From positions 1 through 8,135 of the forward strand of contig JAIRWE010000118.1 in NCBI GenBank assembly GCA_031253365.1: a DNA stretch of 8,135 nucleotides. Direction: 5' to 3'. Every line of letters begins with the position of its first letter. The stretch's first letter is position 1. The translations under genes were made by a program, and so were the position numbers. Positions 1 through 6,509 of this stretch are shown here, piece by piece. Source of the DNA: Oscillospiraceae bacterium (lineage in GTDB: Bacteria; Bacillota; Clostridia; Oscillospirales; Ruminococcaceae). Under the pieces are notes generated by a model that saw only the letters and a program-made list of their open reading frames with translations, ran no database searches and was not told the origin of the DNA.

Positions 1-416
1 CGAACGTGCCTTTGGATTTGTATGACCACAACTGGCGCGTATATTCCCGCAACCTCATCATGCCGCCGCATTACAGCGGGGAACACTGCACGATTGAGAA
101 CTCGATGATTGCGGAAGGGTGCAACATCGACGGGCAGGTGGATTTTTCCATACTGTTCGCGGGGGTGACGATTGAGGAAGGCGCGGTTGTGCGCGACAGT
201 ATAATAATGCCGAACACCTATATAAAAAAGGGCGCGGTAATCGAATACGCGATTATCGGCGAGGATTGTCTTATCGGCGAAAACGTCAGGGTGGGCGACC
301 GTCCCGAGGCGATAGAGAACAAGGACAACTGGGGCGTCGCCGTCGTCGGGCATCGCGTCAGCGTCAAGCCCGACACGGTTATCAAACCCAAGGCCATGGT
401 TTCCGAAAACATATAG
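1..416 (+). CDS. glgC: Glucose-1-phosphate adenylyltransferase (ADP-glucose pyrophosphorylase), catalytic subunit, C-terminal part
   Basis: The gene is cut by the left window edge. The reading frame is open from base 3 and ends at TAG 414-416, giving about 138 residues. GlgC makes ADP-glucose from glucose-1-phosphate and ATP in the cytoplasm, the committed step of glycogen synthesis. The visible part starts with PLDLYDHNWRVYS, which matches the hinge after the nucleotidyltransferase domain (family pattern LDLYD..WRIYS.N). It continues into a left-handed beta-helix of hexapeptide repeats (NSMIAEGCNIDG, FAGVTIEEGAVV, YIKKGAVIEYAIIGEDCLIG). The end, VGDRPEAIENKDNWGVAVVG followed by VIKPKAMV, is typical of bacterial GlgC. 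The catalytic N-terminal domain lies outside the window. The next gene, glgD, follows after 55 bases on the same strand, so the two are probably cotranscribed. The beta-helix resembles that of GlgD, but GlgC keeps the extra C-terminal segment that GlgD lacks. Confidence 0.94.
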   Translation, partial: NVPLDLYDHNWRVYSRNLIMPPHYSGEHCTIENSMIAEGCNIDGQVDFSILFAGVTIEEGAVVRDSIIMPNTYIKKGAVIEYAIIGEDCLIGENVRVGDRPEAIENKDNWGVAVVGHRVSVKPDTVIKPKAMVSENI

Positions 417-456
417 GCGGCGGGCGGCGGACACGGCGGGGCTTTCAAAGAAAAAC

Positions 457-465
457 AAGGGGGTG
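457..465 (+). promoter_or_regulatory. Ribosome binding site of glgD
   Basis: AAGGGGGTG differs at one base from the consensus Shine-Dalgarno AAGGAGGTG and sits 6 bases before the ATG at 472. An alternative GTG start at 463 would lie inside this site, so the site decides the start in favour of ATG 472. Confidence 0.8.
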
Positions 466-471
466 TTAATT

Positions 472-1614
472 ATGGCGGGAATGGCGGGGGCGCTCGGGCT
501 TATTTTCGCGAATATGCACGATTTGACGGTAACGGATTTAACAAAGACGCGCACGTTGGGGAGCGTGCCTTTCGGGGCGCGGTACAGGCTTATTGATTTT
601 CCGCTGTCTAATATGACCAATTCCGGTATTTCGGCGGTCGGGGTGATTACGAAGTCGAACTACCAGTCGCTTTTGGATCATCTCGGTTCGGGGGATGAGT
701 GGGATTTGTCGCGCAAGGCGGGCGGGCTGAGGCTGCTGCCGCCTTACGGGCGCGCCGCGGACTTCGCGCCTGTGAGCGGGTTTTTCCGCGGCAGGCTGGA
801 AGCGTTGGCGGGTGTGACGCAATATATCAGGAACGCTCCGGGCGAATACGTGATAATGAGCGACTGTGATATTATAGTCAATATCGACTATAAGGCGGTT
901 TTGGATTATCACATCGAAAAGGGAGCGGACATTACCGTGGTTTACGGCAGGGGGAAATACGCCGAAGGCGAACTTCGCACCAAAACGGTACTCAACATAA
1001 ATCAGGACGACCTTGTTTACGACGTGCTTATCCGCCCCGAAACGTGCGGGGAAGTCAACGCGAGCATGAATATGTTCGTAATGGGGAAAGAGTTTCTGAT
1101 TGACGTCATAGAGGAAAGCGCCTCGCGTAATCTGTACAGCTTCGAGGTTGACGTTATACAGCACCGCTGTAACGAGCTGAAGATATACGGGTATAAGTAC
1201 GGGGGGTATTATTCGCAGATAGACAGTATCATTACGTATTTCAACAGCAATATGGAGCTGATGGACTTGGCGAAGAGGAACGAGTTGTTCGGCGGCGACG
1301 GACGCCCGATTTACACGAAGGTGCGCGACGAGGCTCCCGCCAAATACGGGCTGGAAGCCTGCGTGACCAACTCGTTGGTCGCGGACGGCTGTATAATCGA
1401 CGGTTACGTCGAAAACTGCGTGCTGTTCAGAGGCGTGAAAGTCGGCAAGGGCGCCGTCGTGAAAAACTGCATACTCATGCAGGATTCGGCTGTGGGCGAA
1501 AAATGCGAGATGAACCACGTCATCTCGGATAAAAACGTCAAGGTGGGCAGTTACCGCAGCCTGTTCGGAACGCAGGATTATCCCGTGTTCGTGGGCAAAG
1601 GCGCGAGCGTTTAG
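472..1614 (+). CDS. glgD: GlgD, non-catalytic/regulatory paralogue of glucose-1-phosphate adenylyltransferase
   Basis: The product has 380 residues, close to the usual GlgD length. GlgD associates with GlgC in Bacillota and tunes ADP-glucose pyrophosphorylase activity in glycogen synthesis. The N-terminus GLIFANMHD (residues 9-17) replaces the GlgC nucleotide-binding AGGxGxRL motif, which is the hallmark of GlgD. The nucleotidyltransferase fold is otherwise recognisable: SVPFGARYRLIDFPLSNMTNSGI (31-53), KSNYQSLLDHLGSG (61-74), SDCDIIVNIDY (130-140, where GlgC has GDHIYxMDY) and YSQIDSIITYF (247-257). A beta-helix follows from about residue 298 (NSLVADGCIIDGYVENCVLF...), parallel to that of GlgC. 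The protein ends PVFVGKGASV, without the GlgC tail. ATG 472 is preferred over GTG 463 because of the Shine-Dalgarno position. The stop codon overlaps the stop of convergent rsgA. That it lacks catalysis is inferred from family knowledge and the missing motif. Confidence 0.94.
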   Translation: MAGMAGALGLIFANMHDLTVTDLTKTRTLGSVPFGARYRLIDFPLSNMTNSGISAVGVITKSNYQSLLDHLGSGDEWDLSRKAGGLRLLPPYGRAADFAPVSGFFRGRLEALAGVTQYIRNAPGEYVIMSDCDIIVNIDYKAVLDYHIEKGADITVVYGRGKYAEGELRTKTVLNINQDDLVYDVLIRPETCGEVNASMNMFVMGKEFLIDVIEESASRNLYSFEVDVIQHRCNELKIYGYKYGGYYSQIDSIITYFNSNMELMDLAKRNELFGGDGRPIYTKVRDEAPAKYGLEACVTNSLVADGCIIDGYVENCVLFRGVKVGKGAVVKNCILMQDSAVGEKCEMNHVISDKNVKVGSYRSLFGTQDYPVFVGKGASV

Positions 1615-1619
1615 CGTTT
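1606..1619. repeat. Perfect 7-bp tandem duplication carrying the stop codons of glgD and rsgA
   Basis: AGCGTTT occurs twice in direct succession (1606-1612 and 1613-1619). The TAG of glgD (1612-1614) and the TAA of rsgA on the other strand (bases 1611-1613) both lie across the repeat junction. Neither stop would exist with a single copy. Origin by duplication is an inference. Confidence 0.75.
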
Positions 1620-2528
1620 CGCCGAACGCGCCCTGCCGTGTTCCTCTTTTATTTCCTCGTAAATCCTTTTATAATTTTCGTATCTGCCGGGCGCGATAAC
1701 GCCCTTCTCCGCCGCTAAGCCGACGGCGCATCCGCTTTCGCCCGTATGCGCGCACCCCGCGTATTCGCACCTCCCCGAAAAAGGGGAAAACTCGCGAAAG
1801 CACTCGGCCGTTTCGCCGGGCTTGATGTCGCCGTAAAATCCGGTCCGGACCGAGGAAAACCCCGGCGTGTCCGCGATATATCCGCCGCCGCGAAAATCGT
1901 GCAGTTCGACCGTTCGGGTGGTGTGCCGCCCGCGCCCCAATTTTTTGCTTATTTCGGCGGTGGGGCGGTTCAAATCGGGAATAAGCCGATTCAGAAGGCT
2001 GGTTTTGCCCGCGCCCGTGTTGCCGATTAAGGCAAAGAACGCGTCGTCGCGCGCGTCGGCGGCTCGCGCGATTAGAAAATCCGCCAGCTTGTTCGCGCCC
2101 GCGCCCGTTTCGTTATCGACCGAAAAACAAGAAAAGCCCGCCTTTTGATACACGTCAAAAAGCGCGGCTTCTTTTTTGTCGATTTTGGTAAAAGCAAACG
2201 CGGTTTCGATTTTTTTGCTTTCGAGGATAACGGTCAATTTATCGAGTATAAGCGCGTTGGGATTGGGTTCGCAGGAAGAAACGACGATAACCGCCGCGTC
2301 AAGGTTGGCGAGAGGAGGGCGGACAAGTTCGTTCCTGCGCTCGTCGATGTCGCGAATGACGCCTTCGGCGTTTTCAAAGGAAACAGTCGCGAAATCCCCC
2401 GCGCACGGACTGATGTTTTTCAGCCTGAACAGCCCGCGCGCCCTGCACGTTATAATTTCGCCGTCGAAGGTTTTAACCGTATACAGCCCCCCGACCGATA
2501 AAACAATCCTGCCGCGCCGAACGCACAT
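1611..2528 (-). CDS. rsgA: Small ribosomal subunit biogenesis GTPase RsgA (YloQ/CpgA/YjeQ)
   Basis: The product has 305 residues. RsgA is a circularly permuted GTPase that binds the 30S subunit late in assembly and hydrolyses GTP on release. The N-terminal OB-fold region (about 1-65) is followed by RNELVRPPLANLD (66-77). The GTPase motifs then appear in permuted order: G4 TKID (114-117), G1 GNTGAGKTS (169-177), G2 GRGRHTTR (198-205) and G3 DTPGF (220-224). The C-terminal zinc site is C254-x4-C259-x-H261-x5-C267. G1 is commonly GxSGVGKS, so GNTGAGKT is a mild variant with the Lys intact. ATG 2528 lies 3 bases after the prkC stop. An AGGA (2539-2542) in the last prkC codons is a plausible, weak ribosome binding site. 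In B. subtilis the orthologue CpgA is reported to be phosphorylated by PrkC, which fits the adjacency. The stop overlaps that of convergent glgD. Confidence 0.96.
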   Translation of the reverse strand: MCVRRGRIVLSVGGLYTVKTFDGEIITCRARGLFRLKNISPCAGDFATVSFENAEGVIRDIDERRNELVRPPLANLDAAVIVVSSCEPNPNALILDKLTVILESKKIETAFAFTKIDKKEAALFDVYQKAGFSCFSVDNETGAGANKLADFLIARAADARDDAFFALIGNTGAGKTSLLNRLIPDLNRPTAEISKKLGRGRHTTRTVELHDFRGGGYIADTPGFSSVRTGFYGDIKPGETAECFREFSPFSGRCEYAGCAHTGESGCAVGLAAEKGVIAPGRYENYKRIYEEIKEEHGRARSAKR

Positions 2529-2531
2529 GGC

Positions 2532-4718
2532 TCAGTCGTCCTGTTCGGTTTCCGGCGGTTCCGCGGTTTCCGGCGGTTCGGTGGTTTTCGGCGGTTTTGT
2601 GGTTTCCGGCGGTTCCGTGGTTTCCGGCGGTTCGGTTGTGGGCGGTTCGGTGGTGGACTCCTCGGGAGGGGTGCTTATCTCCCTCATAATTTTCGTGTTG
2701 CGTTCGAGGATTTCGTATGACGGCGGGTCGGTGGTGAAATCATACTCGAACGTGGCGTAAAGACCTTCCAGCCCGGTGGCAAGGCACTTTATCCTGATGG
2801 AATACGTGTGAACGCCGCCGTTTTTAATCTGCCAAACGAACTCTTTCTTTATGCCGACGTCGTAGGTCTTGCTGTCCACGCGCTCGCCGTCCGTGTAATA
2901 CTTGAACTCGTATTCGCCCGTCCAGTCGCCCGTTATTTTGAAGCTGATTTCCGCTTCCCTCTCCTCGGCTTCGCCCTCGCCGACCCACACCTCAACCTCC
3001 GTCCAGTTTTCGACCCTTGTGGTGGGGTCTATGCTTTGGCGGACGATTTTGCCTTTTTTGTCGTCGTCGCTCGGCTCGTAGCTTTCTTTAAGCGTAATCC
3101 TGTATTCCTGCGCGGTACCCCTCGCGGTGATTATGCCCACGTTCACCAAGTCGGGTACGTTGGTGAACCCGTCGTCAAACTTCCCTTGGCTTACCCAGAC
3201 GGTGACGTTGTCGCCCGCTTCCATTTCGGTTCCGGGACCCGGTTCCGTCTTTATGACGTATTCCTTCTTCACGTCGTCGTCGAAGGCGTATTTTACTTTG
3301 GGGACAAGCGACTGACCTTCCACCAGTTTGCATACGTCGTCCATGTGCAAAGGTCCGTTTTTGAGATAGTCGTCGATGTAAACGATGTTGGGCCCGAGGC
3401 TCACCGTTACCTTGACGGTGGTGTTCGCTTTGATTGACCTGCCTTCGGCGACGTCCTGCGTCATTATGACGCCTTTCGCGTATACCGTGGAAAATTCCGA
3501 CGTGGGTTCAAACGTCAACCACGTGTAGGTATCCACCGCCACCATATAGTCCATGTTGATAAGCCCCGGCATCTTGTCCCTGCCGGGCGGCAGGTCCGGT
3601 TCCTCCGGTTCCACGACGCTCCCGACAATCATGTAAATCAGCCAAGCGGTTAAAATCACGAACACGGACGCCACCGCGAAAAGTATGGGAAGCAGGGGGG
3701 AACGCCGTTCGACCACCTCGTCGTCGTCGTAATCCTCGTCGTATTCGTCGTCGTCGTCATAGGGCGCGTTTTCGGGCGCAACGGGGGCGCGGGCGGAAGG
3801 CGAACCGGGGGGCGGGACGGCTTTCCCCACTTTGTCAAAAAACTTCGTTTTGCCGTCCGTGGAAAAATATTTGTATTCAAAAACTATGCTGGGGTTCCTT
3901 TCAAACTCTTTCAGGTCGCTGACCATTTCCCCTGCGGTTTGGTATCTTTTCGCCGGCTCCTTTTGCATGGCGCGAAGGGTGATTTCTTCCAGCCCTTCGG
4001 GGATAGAGGCGTTTATTTCCGCGGGACGCTTAGGGATTTTATTGGTGTGCATAAGGGCAATCGCGAGGGGATCCTCGCCGTCGAACGGCTTGACGCCCGT
4101 CAGCATTTCATAAAGCATTACCCCCACGGAATAAAGGTCGCTCTTCTCGTCGGTAATGTCGCCGCGCGCCTGTTCGGGGCTGATGTAATGCACCGAGCCG
4201 ATGGCCTTTTCGGAAATGGTTTTGTCTATTTCGCGGTTGAACCGCGCAATCCCGAAGTCCATCACCTTGATTGTGCCGTCGCGCAAAAGCATGACGTTCT
4301 GCGATTTTATGTCGCGGTGGACAATCCCCCTGTCGTGCGCGTGCTGCAAGGCGCGAAGAATCTGCTGGACGAACCCGAGCGCCTCCCTCCATTTCAGCAC
4401 GCCCTGCTTTTCGATGTACTCGGTCAGCGTAATCCCGTCGATATATTCCATTACGATGAATTGCACGCTTTCGGTGAAACCCACGTCGAAAATTTTCACA
4501 ATGTTCGGGTGAGAAAGCAAGGCGATTGCCTTCGACTCGTTGCGGAATCGCCGCAGAAAGTCCTCGCTCCCCGCGAACTCGTTTTTGAGGATTTTCACCG
4601 CGACCGTTCGGTTTTCGGCAATATCGTCGGCTTTGTAAATGTCCGCCATTCCGCCCGCCCCGATTTGTTCGAGTAGCTCATACCGTCCGTCTAACTGTAC
4701 GCCGATGTAATTATCCAT
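2532..4718 (-). CDS. prkC: PASTA-domain membrane Ser/Thr protein kinase (PrkC/PknB/Stk family)
   Basis: The product has 728 residues. It is a Hanks-type kinase with a cytoplasmic catalytic domain, one membrane span and an extracellular wall-sensing part. Numbered from ATG 4718: glycine loop IGAGGMADIY (19-28), ATP Lys42, helix-C Glu61, HRD (134-136) with Lys138 and Asn141, DFG (154-156), and activation segment GSVHYISPEQA (174-184), all intact. A Pro-rich linker leads to an acidic run (321-334), then ERR and one transmembrane helix (about 342-366). Three PASTA-like domains follow (about 382-442, 444-512, 520-582), which in this family bind uncrosslinked peptidoglycan or muropeptides. After them come a beta-rich domain (about 588-665, function unknown) and a Thr/Pro/Glu repeat tail (about 684-724). 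ATG 4718 is chosen over an upstream TTG at 4724 because the ribosome binding site is 9 bases from ATG but only 3 from TTG. The partner phosphatase gene lies 16 bases upstream. Confidence 0.96.
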   Translation of the reverse strand: MDNYIGVQLDGRYELLEQIGAGGMADIYKADDIAENRTVAVKILKNEFAGSEDFLRRFRNESKAIALLSHPNIVKIFDVGFTESVQFIVMEYIDGITLTEYIEKQGVLKWREALGFVQQILRALQHAHDRGIVHRDIKSQNVMLLRDGTIKVMDFGIARFNREIDKTISEKAIGSVHYISPEQARGDITDEKSDLYSVGVMLYEMLTGVKPFDGEDPLAIALMHTNKIPKRPAEINASIPEGLEEITLRAMQKEPAKRYQTAGEMVSDLKEFERNPSIVFEYKYFSTDGKTKFFDKVGKAVPPPGSPSARAPVAPENAPYDDDDEYDEDYDDDEVVERRSPLLPILFAVASVFVILTAWLIYMIVGSVVEPEEPDLPPGRDKMPGLINMDYMVAVDTYTWLTFEPTSEFSTVYAKGVIMTQDVAEGRSIKANTTVKVTVSLGPNIVYIDDYLKNGPLHMDDVCKLVEGQSLVPKVKYAFDDDVKKEYVIKTEPGPGTEMEAGDNVTVWVSQGKFDDGFTNVPDLVNVGIITARGTAQEYRITLKESYEPSDDDKKGKIVRQSIDPTTRVENWTEVEVWVGEGEAEEREAEISFKITGDWTGEYEFKYYTDGERVDSKTYDVGIKKEFVWQIKNGGVHTYSIRIKCLATGLEGLYATFEYDFTTDPPSYEILERNTKIMREISTPPEESTTEPPTTEPPETTEPPETTKPPKTTEPPETAEPPETEQDD
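2551..2656 (-). repeat. 18-bp tandem repeat encoding TTEPPE hexapeptides in the PrkC tail
   Basis: Five near-identical 18-bp units fill 2551-2640 (plus-strand form TCCGGCGGTTCSGTGGTT), followed by a shortened unit to about 2656. In the coding sense they give variants of TTEPPE (TTEPP, TTEPPE, TTKPPK, TAEPPE). The units keep reading frame, so gain or loss of a copy would change only tail length. The segment is near the C-terminus of PrkC, outside the cell. Confidence 0.9.
3717..3758 (-). repeat. GAC/GAT trinucleotide-rich tract encoding an acidic juxtamembrane segment
   Basis: The plus strand shows interrupted TCG triplet runs. In prkC they encode DDDDEYDEDYDDDE, fourteen residues of which twelve are acidic, about 8 residues before the membrane helix. 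The triplet repeat is prone to slippage but would stay in frame. Confidence 0.85.
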
Positions 4719-4727
4719 AAACAAAAA

Positions 4728-4735
4728 CCTCTCTC
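4728..4735 (-). promoter_or_regulatory. Ribosome binding site of prkC
   Basis: GAGAGAGG on the minus strand ends 9 bases before ATG 4718. It touches the TAG stop of the upstream phosphatase gene (4735-4737), so a terminating ribosome would reach it directly. Its spacing supports ATG 4718 over TTG 4724 as the prkC start. Confidence 0.7.
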
Positions 4736-5466
4736 TAACAAACTATCAGCGCGGCGGTGATGTTATCTCTGCCGCCGTTTTTAAGCGCGTATTTTATCAA
4801 AAGGTCGCAAACCTTGTTTTTCGGGTTGTTCACGATTATTTCGGCGATTTTCGCGTCGTCGCCGTAGGAATGTAAACCGTCGGTGCAAAGCAGCAATATG
4901 CTTTCCTTTTGCAAGTCCAACTCAAAATAGTCGGGGGTTATGCCCGATTCGGCCCCGATTGCCCGCGTAATCGCGTTCCTGTCCGGGTGGAAGCGGCTTT
5001 CCTCCTCGGTAATTTTGCCTTCCTCAATCAAGGTTCGGATATAGGTATGGTCCTTCGTTATCTGCTGTATTCCGTCCCCGAAAATGTGATAGGCGCGGCT
5101 GTCCCCGACGTTGACGATATAAGCCGTTTCCTTATGGGCGATGGCGGCGACGCAAGTCGTACCCATTCCCTGTTTTTTGTCGTCTATGCAGGATTCGTCA
5201 AAGACAAGGGAATTGGCGGCGATAACGGAGGTTATCATCAGGTTGCGGATTGTATTGCGGGTTATGTCGTCGCGGAAACCCTTCTTTATCCGTCCGGAGA
5301 TGAAATCAACCGCGAGCTGGCTCGCGCGGCTCCCCGCTTTCTCCCCGCCCATTCCGTCGCATAAAACGACCGCGACCGCGCCGGATTCACCCAAAACGTC
5401 CGCCCACACCCTGTCTTGATTTTCGTAACGTCTGTTTCCGATGTCTGTTTTTGAAAAAACCCTCAT
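4735..5466 (-). CDS. prpC: PP2C-family (PPM) Ser/Thr protein phosphatase, PrpC/Stp
   Basis: The product has 243 residues, the usual size for bacterial PrpC/Stp1. It is a cytoplasmic Mn/Mg-dependent phosphatase that removes phosphate from PrkC and its substrates. Motifs in order: ENQD (15-18), DGMGG (37-41), GTT (102-104), VGDSRAY (120-126), DHT (139-141), TRAIG (167-171), CTDGL (194-198) and GGRDNIT (231-237). Metal-binding Asp37, Asp196 and Asp234 are all present, so it should be active. The start ATG overlaps the TGA of rlmN as ATGA (5463-5466). A clear AAGGAG lies 4 bases before the start. prkC follows after 16 bases, the standard kinase-phosphatase pair. No membrane segment or signal peptide is seen. 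Confidence 0.96.
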   Translation of the reverse strand: MRVFSKTDIGNRRYENQDRVWADVLGESGAVAVVLCDGMGGEKAGSRASQLAVDFISGRIKKGFRDDITRNTIRNLMITSVIAANSLVFDESCIDDKKQGMGTTCVAAIAHKETAYIVNVGDSRAYHIFGDGIQQITKDHTYIRTLIEEGKITEEESRFHPDRNAITRAIGAESGITPDYFELDLQKESILLLCTDGLHSYGDDAKIAEIIVNNPKNKVCDLLIKYALKNGGRDNITAALIVC

Positions 5467-6509
5467 TTTTCTCCTTGCCCGCAGCCGCGCCGCCCCCCGC
5501 GAAGCTGCCCGCAGGCGGCGTTGATGTCCGCGCCCAGCGTTCGCCTTACGGTAACGTTTATGTTCTCTTTCGCCAAACGCCCGGCGAACGGCCTTATCCT
5601 CGCGCTTTTATTGAACGAACCCGATTCGACCGCGTTGGCGGGGATTAGGTTCACATGGTACGAACCGTCCGGCAGCCCTTTCATCAGCCGCGCGAGCCGC
5701 GCCGCGTCATCCCCTTTGTCGTTCACGCCGTCGATTAAAGCGTATTCATAGCTTATTCTGCGCCCGGTCTTCTCAAAATAACCGGCGCAGGAATCAAGCA
5801 GAGTTTTCAGATTAAAGCGTTTGTTAATCGGCATAATCGCGCTTCTGTCCGCGTCGTTCGAGGCGTGAAGCGACACCGAAAGCGTCAGCCCCAGCCTTAA
5901 CCCGGCAAGCTCGTCTATTTTGTCCGCCAAGCCGCAGGTGGAAAGCGAAACGCGCCTCAAACTCATGCCGTACCCGGATTGCAGAATTTCAAGAAACTTC
6001 ACCACGTTGGCGAAATTATCCAGCGGTTCGCCTACGCCCATTATGACCACGCTGTCGATTTGGTCGCCGGCGCGCGCGGTTTCATACAACTGCGCCAGCA
6101 TCTCGGACGGGGCGAGGTCCCTTTCCAGCCCCGAAGCCCCCGAGGCGCAGAACTTGCAGCCCATTCGGCACCCGACCTGCGAGGAAACGCACAAACTGTT
6201 TTTGCCCTTGCGCGGCATAAAAACAGTCTCAATTTTATTGCCGTCGTCAAGCCCATAAAGGTATTTTACCGTATTATCGGTACTTGATACAAGCCTTTTT
6301 TGCATATTTAGTGATTTTATACAAAATTTCTTGCCGAGTTTATCCTTTAATTGGTCACAAATATTGGACATTTCACTAAAATCCGTCGCTTTTTTTGAAT
6401 GGAGCCACTCAAAAACCTGTTTCGCGCGGAAACCCCGTTCGGACAGCCCGACGATTTCACGCGTTAATTCGTTGAGGTTCAAAGACAAAATGTCCGTTTT
6501 TTTATCCAT
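5463..6509 (-). CDS. rlmN: Dual-specificity 23S rRNA (A2503-C2) / tRNA (A37-C2) methyltransferase RlmN
   Basis: The product has 348 residues. RlmN is a radical-SAM enzyme that makes 2-methyladenosine in 23S rRNA and in some tRNAs. The N-terminal helical domain (about 1-90) is followed by IETVFMP (93-99), whose Glu94 matches the catalytic-region Glu105 of E. coli. The 4Fe-4S ligands are C114-x3-C118-x2-C121. Cys107, seven residues before C114, matches E. coli Cys118. The SAM motif is GVGEPLDN (158-165). Cys333 in ACGQL is the methyl-carrying cysteine (E. coli Cys355). All key residues are present. A short tail follows, with a second Cys-Gly-Gln at 343-345. ATG 6509 overlaps the end of rsmB by 8 bases. 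Only a weak GGA lies upstream, so coupled translation is likely. The stop overlaps the prpC start. Confidence 0.97.
   Translation of the reverse strand: MDKKTDILSLNLNELTREIVGLSERGFRAKQVFEWLHSKKATDFSEMSNICDQLKDKLGKKFCIKSLNMQKRLVSSTDNTVKYLYGLDDGNKIETVFMPRKGKNSLCVSSQVGCRMGCKFCASGASGLERDLAPSEMLAQLYETARAGDQIDSVVIMGVGEPLDNFANVVKFLEILQSGYGMSLRRVSLSTCGLADKIDELAGLRLGLTLSVSLHASNDADRSAIMPINKRFNLKTLLDSCAGYFEKTGRRISYEYALIDGVNDKGDDAARLARLMKGLPDGSYHVNLIPANAVESGSFNKSARIRPFAGRLAKENINVTVRRTLGADINAACGQLRGGRRGCGQGEK
5471..5476 (-). promoter_or_regulatory. Ribosome binding site of prpC inside the 3' end of rlmN
   Basis: AAGGAG on the minus strand is followed by AAAA and then the ATGA overlap of rlmN and prpC. 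The site lies within the codons for the last RlmN residues, so its sequence is constrained by both genes. The spacing of 4 bases is on the short side. Confidence 0.7.
6241..6420. other. AT-rich patch inside rlmN
   Basis: By hand count, G+C is about 40% in 6241-6300, 28% in 6301-6360 and 37% in 6361-6420, against roughly 55-65% in the flanking coding sequence. The patch encodes RlmN residues about 31-90 and the frame is intact. Codons here are A/T-ending far more often than in neighbouring genes. Confidence 0.75.

Noticed and set aside
463..471. GTG at 463 as the glgD start
   Set aside because: It lies inside the Shine-Dalgarno sequence, so initiation at ATG 472 is far more plausible.
538..1518. 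Long open frame of about 326 codons antisense to glgD on the minus strand
   Set aside because: It lies wholly opposite the well-supported glgD and shows no recognisable motif. It is explained by G/C-rich codon bias, which suppresses stops in the opposite frame.
1600..1632. Inverted repeat GGCGCG...CGCGCC across the glgD/rsgA junction as a bidirectional terminator
   Set aside because: The stem is only 6 bp with a 21-base loop, and no T-run follows directly on either strand.
2131..2177. Terminator-like hairpins (AAAAG/CTTTT and AAAAAGC/GCTTCTTTTTT) on the plus strand past glgD
   Set aside because: The stems are short or bulged, lie about 520-560 bases beyond the glgD stop, and are accounted for by Lys/Phe-rich codons of rsgA.
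2176..2760. Plus-strand open frame with SGGSVV-type repeats
   Set aside because: The repeats are the reverse-strand reading of the TTEPPE tail of PrkC. The frame crosses the rsgA/prkC boundary and has no independent support.
3939..4676. Plus-strand open frame of about 245 codons opposite the PrkC kinase domain
   Set aside because: The minus strand encodes a full, motif-complete kinase domain here, and the opposite frame has no family features.
6263..6292. Promoter-like TTGTAT - 18 bases - TAAAAT on the minus strand inside rlmN
   Set aside because: Both boxes deviate from consensus and such matches are expected by chance in an AT-rich patch. It is mentioned only as a possibility to test by 5'-end mapping.
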